Positions 51,289 to 59,019 of a DNA stretch of 64,000 nucleotides are shown in pieces. A program made the position numbers and the translations under genes. The stretch comes from Saprospiraceae bacterium (GTDB lineage Bacteria; Bacteroidota; Bacteroidia; Chitinophagales; Saprospiraceae): positions 227,317-291,316 of the forward strand of contig JAHDHL010000002.1 in NCBI GenBank assembly GCA_020631355.1. The letters run 5' to 3'. The notes beneath the pieces are model-generated. The model ran no database searches and was not told where the DNA came from. It worked only from the letters and a program-made list of their open reading frames with translations. Every line of letters begins with the position of its first letter. Within the stretch, counting starts at the first letter, position 1.

Positions 51289-52567
51289 GGTTGAGGGGTT
51301 GTGTAAAAAATACCATAAAGGATATCAACCCAGTCAAATAAAAGAAGTTTTCGCCTCCTTTTATTCATCTAAAAACCAAACCGATTATCAGACCGGGCCT
51401 ACTGATTTTTGGGCACTTGATGATGTCAGTTTTGAACTTCATAAAGGTGAAGTCCTAGGAATCATCGGTGAGAATGGTTCTGGTAAAAGTACCTTACTCA
51501 AAATCATAAGTCAAATAACTCCGCCTACGAAAGGAAACATTCATTTTAATGGTAGAATCGCTTCTATTCTTGATATAGGAACGGGGTTTCATCCTGAGTT
51601 GACGGGGCGGGAGAATATTTATCTCAGAGGCGAATTATTCGGCATGTCCAAAGCTAATATAGATGAAAACATTGCCACCATTATTGATTTTAGCGAGATT
51701 GGATCTTCCTTGGATTCTCCCGTAAAACACTACTCCAGTGGTATGTTTCTGCGATTGGCTTTTTCTGTTTCCATGTTCCTAGATTCCGACATCCTACTCT
51801 TGGATGAAGTTGTATCTGTGGGTGATGCAGGCTTCAGATTCAAATGTTTCCGCAAAATTGACGAATTGATAAAGAAAGGAGTCTCAATTATTCTTATTTC
51901 CCATAATTTCAATGAAATCAATACACTCTGTCATCGTTGTATTTGGATGGATAAGGGAAAAATAATCGCGCAAGGAAGAACCATTGATATTATTGGACAA
52001 TACACAACATCATCCATTAGCAAACATTTACCAAGTAACAATATAAATCCTACAGGAAACACTAAGCGTATCGTCCCTAATGCTGCCATATGGGAAAAAG
52101 AGAACCGACCGGGAAATGATTTTTTTGAATTATGTGCCATTTCGGTAAGTACTCCCAACCCTAGGAAAAAGGATATACTTTATATGGATGAACCGTTGGA
52201 ACTGACTATCATTTACAGGAAGAAAAAATTACCACTGGATATTAATTTCTACCTCAGCATCTTCAATCTGAATAATGATAACGGAGCCCTTTCCACCATC
52301 AATCCCAACAAGGATATTTCCTCTGAAATAGGGATATACAGTCTCACTTGCCACATTCCTAGGAATTTCATGAATTTCGGTAATTATTACATCAGTTTTT
52401 GGGTCGGTTCGGATACCGATGAATTCGTAGATAATTTTCAGAAAATATTATTTTTCAAGGTTGATATCATCCCTGAATTGGAAGATTCCAAATGGAAGAA
52501 CGTGCATGCGAGCATTAGGCCCGATTTAGAATGGGAATGGAAAAAACTACCAAATGAACCAACATAA
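51269..52567 (+). CDS. ABC transporter ATPase with Wzt-like C-terminal domain (locus B)
   Basis: A 432-residue ATPase. Walker A GENGSGKST (67-75), signature YSSGM (155-159), Walker B ILLLDE (175-180) and the Wzt-type motif LDIGTGFHPELTGREN are all present. Residues ~275-432 are a beta-sandwich-like extension resembling the Wzt C-terminal domain, ending HASIRPDLEWEW. It pairs with the permease at 46533 although three PhyH genes lie between. The extension differs strongly from that of locus A (FELCAISVSTPNPRKKDILY here), suggesting that the two systems recognise different glycan ends (inference). Confidence 0.92.
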   Translation: MEEVVLKVEGLCKKYHKGYQPSQIKEVFASFYSSKNQTDYQTGPTDFWALDDVSFELHKGEVLGIIGENGSGKSTLLKIISQITPPTKGNIHFNGRIASILDIGTGFHPELTGRENIYLRGELFGMSKANIDENIATIIDFSEIGSSLDSPVKHYSSGMFLRLAFSVSMFLDSDILLLDEVVSVGDAGFRFKCFRKIDELIKKGVSIILISHNFNEINTLCHRCIWMDKGKIIAQGRTIDIIGQYTTSSISKHLPSNNINPTGNTKRIVPNAAIWEKENRPGNDFFELCAISVSTPNPRKKDILYMDEPLELTIIYRKKKLPLDINFYLSIFNLNNDNGALSTINPNKDISSEIGIYSLTCHIPRNFMNFGNYYISFWVGSDTDEFVDNFQKILFFKVDIIPELEDSKWKNVHASIRPDLEWEWKKLPNEPT

Positions 52568-53669
52568 AACGATGATTTCAAATTTCCTTATTTCTATGCC
52601 TTGTAAGTTTATACTTTTCTCTATCGTCGTATTTACATCCTTACTTTTTTCATGTAATTCTAATACAATCGAGTCACATGAAACCATGGAAAATCCGGTT
52701 GGATTACCTATGTCTACTATCCTTGGGGCTTGTGAGGATGAACATTTCATATATGACAGAGCTAAGATCAATCCCAGGGGCAAATGGAGTCCAATGGGCA
52801 TATATGGTGGGTTCCTATCACCGGATGGAACCAAAATCAGTGTGGGTAATGCTATTGGCGAAGTACAACTATGGGACTTCGAAACACTCAATACCTTGTG
52901 TGAGATGAATGGTCATTCCCAAATGGTCAGCACGACCTTATTTAGTCCTGACAGCAAGATTCTTATTACAGGTTCCAGTGACAGTACAGCCCGATTATGG
53001 AATACGACTACGTGTGAAAATATCCAAACTTTCAGGGATCATAATGATATCGTTTTCACAACTCTTTACAGTAATTCAGGAAGATATTTCTTATCAACAA
53101 GTGATGATGGTTCCGTCATTGTATATGATTCGAAAACGTATGATATCATTCATCAGCTTAAACATGAAGCGGGTCAGTATTTTGCATGGTTCTCTGACAA
53201 TGACCAGTATGTAATCAGTGGAGGCCATGATTACAAAATGACCCTTTGGGACATGGATACAGGGGAGAAAGTAAAGGAATTCATAGGGCACAAAGGTCCT
53301 ATCTATTGTATGGTCATTAGTTCTGATGGTAAATATGTCATTTCTGGTTCAGGTGACTTCTCTGCCAAACTATGGAGTATGGAAACGGGAGAATGTATCA
53401 GGACATTTTGTGGTCATAAGGATGAGATATATGTGGCGATGTTCTCACCTGATGAGAAAAGTATCCTTACCTCAAGTGGTGACCATTCCATAAGAAAATG
53501 GGATATCCAAACTGGCAATGAAATCCTACGGTTCAATGGCCATACCGGACTGATATGCACCATGCACAATCATTCTAGTGGGAAATATCTTTTGTCAGCA
53601 GGCCAAGATGGTACATGTAAGATTTGGGATATCCATACAGGTGAAATCTTGCGGTCCAGAAAGTGGTAG
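52554..53669 (+). CDS. WD40-repeat lipoprotein
   Basis: About 360-371 residues; starts at 52554, 52572 or 52596 are possible, the last giving a typical lipoprotein leader (MPCKFILFSIVVFTSLLFSC). After the lipobox cysteine come seven WD40-type repeats, such as SSDSTARLWNTTTCENIQTF and SGDFSAKLWSMETGECIRTF, which should close into a seven-bladed propeller. It is therefore an exported, lipid-anchored propeller, unlike most cytosolic WD40 proteins. Its upstream start overlaps the ATPase gene by 14 bases. It is convergent with the PhyH gene at 53674, only 4 bases apart. Confidence 0.82.
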   Translation: MNQHKTMISNFLISMPCKFILFSIVVFTSLLFSCNSNTIESHETMENPVGLPMSTILGACEDEHFIYDRAKINPRGKWSPMGIYGGFLSPDGTKISVGNAIGEVQLWDFETLNTLCEMNGHSQMVSTTLFSPDSKILITGSSDSTARLWNTTTCENIQTFRDHNDIVFTTLYSNSGRYFLSTSDDGSVIVYDSKTYDIIHQLKHEAGQYFAWFSDNDQYVISGGHDYKMTLWDMDTGEKVKEFIGHKGPIYCMVISSDGKYVISGSGDFSAKLWSMETGECIRTFCGHKDEIYVAMFSPDEKSILTSSGDHSIRKWDIQTGNEILRFNGHTGLICTMHNHSSGKYLLSAGQDGTCKIWDIHTGEILRSRKW

Positions 53670-53673
53670 TTCC

Positions 53674-54606
53674 TCAGAATCTTTCAAAGAATGACATATT
53701 GAAATATTTCTTTATCTCCCTAACTTTCACCCTGTCCTTTTTTACGCCATTTTTCTTTAGGATGGCTCTCATTTCCGACCAGGTCTTTTGTCCATAGTCA
53801 TATGACTTTTCCTCCAGTATGGGATAATCCTCTATGATTTTACCCTCATTATACAGATTGTACATATCCAATCCTGAGTATTTATAATAGAATTCTTCGT
53901 CCAAATGATATTTGATAATGGTATCCTGTTTTCCATTCGGTTTCAGATAATACAGGTAAGGCAATTGGTTCTTAGGCCGAATACTGATATTAATGGCTAT
54001 CCTATCCTGTCCGGAATCATTGGGGAATGATCCATGTATGGTCTTGGTATTGAAAAAGACAATATCCGTTGATTTCATCGGAAGTATCTTGGTAAAGGCC
54101 GTCAATTTTCTACGGTGTACCTCAACAGGTGTCTGAGCTACAGGAAAAGGATATGTCCTTTCGTAATCAAAGAAACGATGACTTCCCGGAATAAACCCCA
54201 GAGCCCCTGATTCCTTATCAACATCCATCAATGGTATCCATGCAAAAATTGAGGTTTCTTCTGCTTCATCACACATGGTAAAATCCTGATGGCAACATAC
54301 CAACCCTGAATGTTCCTTAGTCTTTGTCAGGTAGGAAGCAATAAGTACAGAACGATCTTTCAGATTCCTGTTCAATGGTCCCTCAACCACTTTCATAATG
54401 CCCTCATGCATTTCTTTTCTCTTGTCATATTCTGAATATGAAAGTACGGAATGCAGCCCTGTCTTATCCTTATCAGGAACGTTCAATCTATAATACAAAT
54501 CCCTTAATTCATTCACCTCGGATTCGTTGAGAAAAGGCATGGATACATAGCCTACTTCATCAAACTCTTTCTGGTATGCTTCATTATAAAAAATCTTATT
54601 TTTCAT
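53674..54606 (-). CDS. PhyH-family dioxygenase (locus B, minus strand)
   Basis: A 310-residue PhyH protein with H106-x-D108 (CCHQDFTM), H191 (TIHGSFPN) and R202. It has GFIPGSHRFF and, after the core, IKYHLDEEFYYKYSGLD, the recurrent D-x-x-F-aromatic signature. The C-terminal tail VREIKKYFNMSFFERF is basic-aromatic, as in its neighbours. It is convergent with the WD40 lipoprotein and follows the UbiA gene by 11 bases on the same strand, giving a UbiA-PhyH pair. Substrate unknown. Confidence 0.88.
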   Translation of the reverse strand: MKNKIFYNEAYQKEFDEVGYVSMPFLNESEVNELRDLYYRLNVPDKDKTGLHSVLSYSEYDKRKEMHEGIMKVVEGPLNRNLKDRSVLIASYLTKTKEHSGLVCCHQDFTMCDEAEETSIFAWIPLMDVDKESGALGFIPGSHRFFDYERTYPFPVAQTPVEVHRRKLTAFTKILPMKSTDIVFFNTKTIHGSFPNDSGQDRIAINISIRPKNQLPYLYYLKPNGKQDTIIKYHLDEEFYYKYSGLDMYNLYNEGKIIEDYPILEEKSYDYGQKTWSEMRAILKKNGVKKDRVKVREIKKYFNMSFFERF

Positions 54607-54617
54607 CTCCTAACTTT

Positions 54618-55445
54618 TTACCACCAACCAAAGTAATTCTTACATTGAAAAAAAAGAATAACAAGAAGTGGTAGATGATATATCCAAACAGGTGTATTCT
54701 TCCTAACTAATAATACGAATGTAACAAAACCCAGCATCATCGGAATGTTCACCCCCCTGCTGAAATAGGATGAATACAAGCAAATCCCTATCAGAAGTGC
54801 CAAAACAAATATCCTCGTTTTTTCCAATCCATATAATGCAGGAAAAGTCCTGACCCCGTGTTTCTTATCAGCATCTATATCCTTGATATCCCAAATGACT
54901 TCCCCTACGAAGACGAACATCGTCAAATATCCCAGGTTCATCAATAAACGCTCCAAATCCCATGTATACTGGGCATAGACATAAATCACAAAGAACATTG
55001 GTAAGGTAAATATAAACAATGCCGAATATAGGTTCTTAAAGATGAATATATCCTTGGCCCGAACTCCTTTGTATATCGGTACTGTATAAAGGAATGTAAT
55101 GGGAAAAAGCACTAATGCTGGCCAGATTCTCTGGCCTGACCACCAAAGTAAAACGACTGGAACAAATGCCAATCCTATGCTGAAAATCAACAGCAATCTA
55201 CTTGTGGACAAGGAAAAGGTATCTTTGGCATCCGTATCCATGTCCTTGTGTGTATCATGCACCCTATCGAATAAATAAAGGGCAAATATCCAAATCGAAT
55301 AAGCAATGGGTACCGACAGGTGTAGCTGGATGTCTGTTTGCATAAAGACGGAGGGTAAGGTGGCCATTAGAAAAAAGAAAATGAGAGCCACATGGATTCG
55401 CGTCTTGGTTATGGAATAAAGTATGTTTTTTATCGTCTCCAACAT
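54618..55445 (-). CDS. UbiA-family prenyltransferase
   Basis: A 275-residue membrane protein with about eight helices. The first Asp-rich motif is in LYLFDRVHDTHKDMDTD and the second in WDIKDIDADKKHGVRTFPAL (DxxxD type). Members transfer prenyl or isoprenyl-phosphate groups to aromatic or polar acceptors, making quinones, haem O or glycolipid carriers. It is the first gene of a two-gene minus-strand unit with a PhyH gene. A -7-like TATCTTTA lies ~35 bases upstream (55481-55488). It is not closely similar to the UbiA part of the fusion at 44136, so the locus has two distinct prenyltransferases. Confidence 0.84.
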   Translation of the reverse strand: MLETIKNILYSITKTRIHVALIFFFLMATLPSVFMQTDIQLHLSVPIAYSIWIFALYLFDRVHDTHKDMDTDAKDTFSLSTSRLLLIFSIGLAFVPVVLLWWSGQRIWPALVLFPITFLYTVPIYKGVRAKDIFIFKNLYSALFIFTLPMFFVIYVYAQYTWDLERLLMNLGYLTMFVFVGEVIWDIKDIDADKKHGVRTFPALYGLEKTRIFVLALLIGICLYSSYFSRGVNIPMMLGFVTFVLLVRKNTPVWIYHLPLLVILFFQCKNYFGWW

Positions 55446-55675
55446 TCCTGATTTTTTAGACCAATTGATCCTGCTATATATAAAGATAGGTTTATTGTGG
55501 TAATAGATAAGAATGTTAATCGATTATCATTCAGATCACTGAAATGTCTGTATTATTCTTAAAATCAACTGTATCAAATAAAGAAATTCAAGATTTCATC
55601 TTTTGTGGATATCAAGAAAAATCACCCTTAATACGGAAAACATCTTCAAGCGATAAGGAACTACACCATCAATAC

Positions 55676-56050
55676 CTAATCTACAAATCCCATCATTTCG
55701 ATATCCAAAAGAAGGGTGTCACTAGGTAATATATTATCAGGAGCTCCCATTTCGCCATAAGCCATATCCGGAGGTATCTGGATTGACTTTCGTTCTCCTT
55801 TCTTCATCCCAACAAGTGCTTCATCCCATCCTCGGATGACCTGTCCCTTACCCACTTCTATCCGTAGTGGTTGGCTCAACACCTCCATAGCATGTTTGTT
55901 ATATGATTCATCTAATCGGGTACCATCCAATAATGTCATCTGATAATGCACCCTTATAATGTCCCCATGCTCCACTACTCTTTGGATTGGCATGGAACAG
56001 GAAACATACAATATCATGCACATACTTAACAAATAGGTTTCAATTCTCAT
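55676..56050 (-). CDS. FKBP-type peptidyl-prolyl isomerase lipoprotein
   Basis: A 124-residue protein with a lipobox (MILYVSC, C18). A single FKBP domain follows: VHYQMTLLDGTRLDES, RIEVGKGQVIRGWDEALVGM, KKGERKSIQIPPDMAYGE and LLLDIEMMG are standard FKBP features. It should catalyse proline isomerisation of exported proteins in the periplasm. It overlaps by 11 bases the end of the FGE-like lipoprotein gene, so they are coupled. The combination recalls GldI (FKBP lipoprotein) with GldJ/GldK (FGE-like lipoproteins), but both are much shorter than those. Confidence 0.9.
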   Translation of the reverse strand: MRIETYLLSMCMILYVSCSMPIQRVVEHGDIIRVHYQMTLLDGTRLDESYNKHAMEVLSQPLRIEVGKGQVIRGWDEALVGMKKGERKSIQIPPDMAYGEMGAPDNILPSDTLLLDIEMMGFVD

Positions 56051-56939
56051 TTCCCATATCTTTTACGACCCTAAAACCATCGGCCTTATCACACCTATCC
56101 AAGTTCAGAGGATAAGGCAAACCGTAAGAGCTTCTATACCAATTATTACACATCGCAGCTGTATGGTATACGAATCCTCCTCCTGCGCCGATATGAAAAG
56201 GAACTGATTCTACCCAAATGTCAGCAGTATATTCCCAAGCATTACCTGACATATCATATAAGCCATAATAACTAGGGCTATCCTTGGTTTGGAAGCCATC
56301 ATAAACACGACCATCATAAAATCCCACCGGACTGGTTCCTCCTTCAAAAGGTCCGCCACTTCCATGGTAGTTTGCTCTAGCACCATCTATATCATTACCC
56401 CATGGATAATCCCATCCTGTATGGCCTCGTGCTGCTTTCTCCCATTCTTCCTGATTCGGGAGTCGGTAGCCATAATACGCACAGAATGCATGACAACCAA
56501 ACCAGCCCACACCAATCATCGGATGTTGTTCCAACCCCTCAGCTACAACAAATTGTCCATTTTCAAACAGAATTCGTTCACCCAACTGTGTCAGATAATA
56601 TTCTCCTGATGGCTTAGGAGCCACATCCTTAAAATGCTTGTAAATGAAATCTTCCTGAAGCCAAATTTCGCCATCCTTATAGGAAGCGTTCAAAAAATTG
56701 ACATATTGTTGTGAAGTGACTTCATACTTCATGATATAGTAGTCGTAATCCAATATTATCACAGAATCCTTTTCCCCAAAAGTAAATGGCCCCTTAGGTA
56801 TCTTGTGGAAGATGATATCCGTGCGATTATCCATCCAAGTAACAACTTCCGGACGAACTATTCCTTGTTCCCTTTCATCGGAACAGCCGCTAAAGAACAA
56901 CAGGATTATAAGGGCTAGGACAAAACTTCTAATAACCAT
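56040..56939 (-). CDS. Formylglycine-generating-enzyme-like lipoprotein
   Basis: A 299-residue lipoprotein (lipobox FFSGC, C19) with one SUMF1/FGE-type C-lectin-like domain: YYIMKYEVTSQQYVNFLN, HPMIGVGWFGCHAFCAYYGY, RLPNQEEWEKAARG and YDMSGNAWEYTADIW. The region matching the catalytic cysteine pair reads GGGFVYHTAAMCNNWYRSSY: one cysteine can align but the second is absent, so sulfatase activation is unlikely. In Bacteroidota such lipoproteins often are structural (GldJ, GldK). Its end overlaps the FKBP lipoprotein gene. Upstream, CAAATGTA at 56975-56982 is a -7 match on this strand. Confidence 0.86.
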   Translation of the reverse strand: MVIRSFVLALIILLFFSGCSDEREQGIVRPEVVTWMDNRTDIIFHKIPKGPFTFGEKDSVIILDYDYYIMKYEVTSQQYVNFLNASYKDGEIWLQEDFIYKHFKDVAPKPSGEYYLTQLGERILFENGQFVVAEGLEQHPMIGVGWFGCHAFCAYYGYRLPNQEEWEKAARGHTGWDYPWGNDIDGARANYHGSGGPFEGGTSPVGFYDGRVYDGFQTKDSPSYYGLYDMSGNAWEYTADIWVESVPFHIGAGGGFVYHTAAMCNNWYRSSYGLPYPLNLDRCDKADGFRVVKDMGNEN

Positions 56940-57354
56940 ATTCCATTGAATGAATAGGTGACTTATCGTAAAATCAAATGTAATCGGGGGATGATTTTTT
57001 AATGTGACAGCAAATATATATCAACAGAATACAATTCATTTTTTTGCCACCTAAAATCTATTGACCCGTATATAAAGATAGCCTTATTACAAAGTAATGT
57101 GTAATATGAATTATAAATATCCTGCAATTTCCTAATTGAAATAATCACTATACAATTCACCCAACAAGCTGAAAGAATCAATTATATGATTAAAATAAAG
57201 AATTTAGCAAAATAGCTCCCTTGACAATACTATCCTCCGCCATCAATCCAATGGCATACACACCATCCACATCGTTACCGTATAGGGAGAATCACCTGCT
57301 AACCAACAATAACTTCAGATAGGAAATGATACGGGTTTTCATTCTATTCATTAG
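56940..57354. other. Non-coding gap of 415 bases
   Basis: AT-rich region between the divergent FGE-like and LMF-like genes; no convincing gene. It contains a minus-strand -7 match (CAAATGTA, 56975-56982) and tatataaagatag at 57069-57081, a 13-mer also found at 55477-55489 upstream of the UbiA gene. Nothing else could be recognised. Confidence 0.5.
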
Positions 57355-59019
57355 ATGCTTACCTTTAAAGTAATGGTGAATCTAATAGATAGGGCATTCA
57401 TGCCATCGGAATATGAAAAGGCCAGTAGTCTCCTGACCAGAGGTCTGGGCATCATGTACATCATCGCCATGTTCCCTTTCCTTTTCCAATACAAGGGCAT
57501 CATGGGGGAACAGGGCGTACAGCCCGCACAATGGTTGGTTCAGGAAGCTTGGGCCCAAGAGGGACTATATGCCCTGATTCGCTTTCCGAGTCTGTATTGG
57601 ATCTGGCCCAGTGATACGATGTTGCTAGCCCTGATTCTTATATGCCTAGTAGGCGCAGTGGGTATGATTCTGGATTTCAAAACTTGGATATCTGCTTTTC
57701 TGGCTTGGCTGGCTTTTCTTTCCTTTACTACCATCGGAGGAGATTTCACGATTATCATCATAGACTTATTCTTGGCAGAGGTGGGTTTCCTAGGGTGTTT
57801 GCTTGCGCTCTCCAGAAAGCAATTGGGATATGTGCCCCGAATCATCTCTTGGTTATTCCTCATTCTCCTTTTTAGGATGTGGTTTTCCATGGGAATGATC
57901 AAGTTCTACTTTCCAGGAGACAGTTGGAAAGATTTCACATTCTTCGGTTACTTCTTCCAATACCAACCCATGCCCAATCCCATTTCATGGGAATTATCCC
58001 ATTGGCCACAATGGACACATTCATTAGCCATCGTATTCACATTTATTATTGAAATGATTTTTCCTTTCTTCATTTTCTTGGGTAGGAAATGGAGAATGCT
58101 GGCATTCATCGGTTTTACAGGGATTTCCATCATGATATGGCTCACAGGGAATTATGGTTATTTCAATCCATTGACCATACTCATCGGTGTTTTTCTCATC
58201 AAGGATAACGAATGGCCATTCAAAGGCTGGAAAACCAATTCAATCCCTGACGAAACCAAGAGTAATAAATGGCTATTGCCCATTTCGGGATATCTTATCC
58301 TACAACATTTCATCTATATCCTGATTCTATTCGACCCTACACCCAATAATCCTCAGAATCATCTGAATTATTTTTCGCTTTTCCCCAATACCAAGAACAA
58401 TATGGCATTGGAACCATTTCGTTGGTCATCCTATACGAGAGTCGTGAATCCTTACGGTGTTTTCAAGGATATCTCCAGATTCAAGATAGAACTCCGTTTC
58501 GAAGGTAGTACCAATGGACAGGACTGGAAAGCCTATGAGTTCAGATACATGCCCTCCTCCCGAACCCAATCCTTGAAATTCTTTGCTCCCTATTATCCCA
58601 GATTAGATCATTTATTCTATTATGAACAATATGGAATGGGTATCTATGCACAAAACCCAATTAACTCCTTGGATGCTCCGCAAAATCCACTCAATCCTTA
58701 CTATACCGTGGAAAATCCTTGGATTTGTAAATTTATCCAAGGACTTGAGGAAAACAATCCTTACATAACGAATCTTCTGGCTCATCAACCTTTCGAAGAA
58801 AATCCACCCCAATTCATCCGAATCCGAGCATTTATACTGAACTTTACTACTAGGGATGAAAGAATCGAGACCCATGGGGATTATTGGAAAGGGGAATACC
58901 TATTCACACCTTATGATTCCAGTTCACCCAATCCCCAAAATTGCCAACCCATATATAGCCTAAAGGAAATCGTATCCAAGATTCGGTTGCATTATGAAAA
59001 CAGAGCAGAAAATCAATGA
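57355..59019 (+). CDS. Lipase maturation factor (LMF)-family membrane protein
   Basis: A 554-residue protein. The first ~300 residues hold about eight hydrophobic helices with RGLGIMYIIAMFPFLFQYKG and FRMWFSMGMIKFYFPGDSWKD; the C-terminal part is soluble and includes YEFRYMPSSRTQSLKFFAPY followed by YPRLDHLFYYEQYG, matching the conserved LMF1 C-terminal region. In animals LMF1 assists lipase folding in the ER; bacterial functions are unknown. Its stop overlaps the start of the PhyH-methyltransferase gene by 4 bases (ATGA), indicating coupling. A role in maturing an envelope enzyme or in lipid handling is inference. Confidence 0.82.
   Translation: MLTFKVMVNLIDRAFMPSEYEKASSLLTRGLGIMYIIAMFPFLFQYKGIMGEQGVQPAQWLVQEAWAQEGLYALIRFPSLYWIWPSDTMLLALILICLVGAVGMILDFKTWISAFLAWLAFLSFTTIGGDFTIIIIDLFLAEVGFLGCLLALSRKQLGYVPRIISWLFLILLFRMWFSMGMIKFYFPGDSWKDFTFFGYFFQYQPMPNPISWELSHWPQWTHSLAIVFTFIIEMIFPFFIFLGRKWRMLAFIGFTGISIMIWLTGNYGYFNPLTILIGVFLIKDNEWPFKGWKTNSIPDETKSNKWLLPISGYLILQHFIYILILFDPTPNNPQNHLNYFSLFPNTKNNMALEPFRWSSYTRVVNPYGVFKDISRFKIELRFEGSTNGQDWKAYEFRYMPSSRTQSLKFFAPYYPRLDHLFYYEQYGMGIYAQNPINSLDAPQNPLNPYYTVENPWICKFIQGLEENNPYITNLLAHQPFEENPPQFIRIRAFILNFTTRDERIETHGDYWKGEYLFTPYDSSSPNPQNCQPIYSLKEIVSKIRLHYENRAENQ

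Noticed and set aside
55544..55729. 61-codon plus-strand frame near the FKBP gene
   Set aside because: Short, no family resemblance, overlaps the end of the FKBP gene on the opposite strand and has no promoter box.
56040..56939. Active sulfatase-modifying enzyme
   Set aside because: Only one of the two catalytic cysteines can be aligned and no sulfatase gene is nearby.
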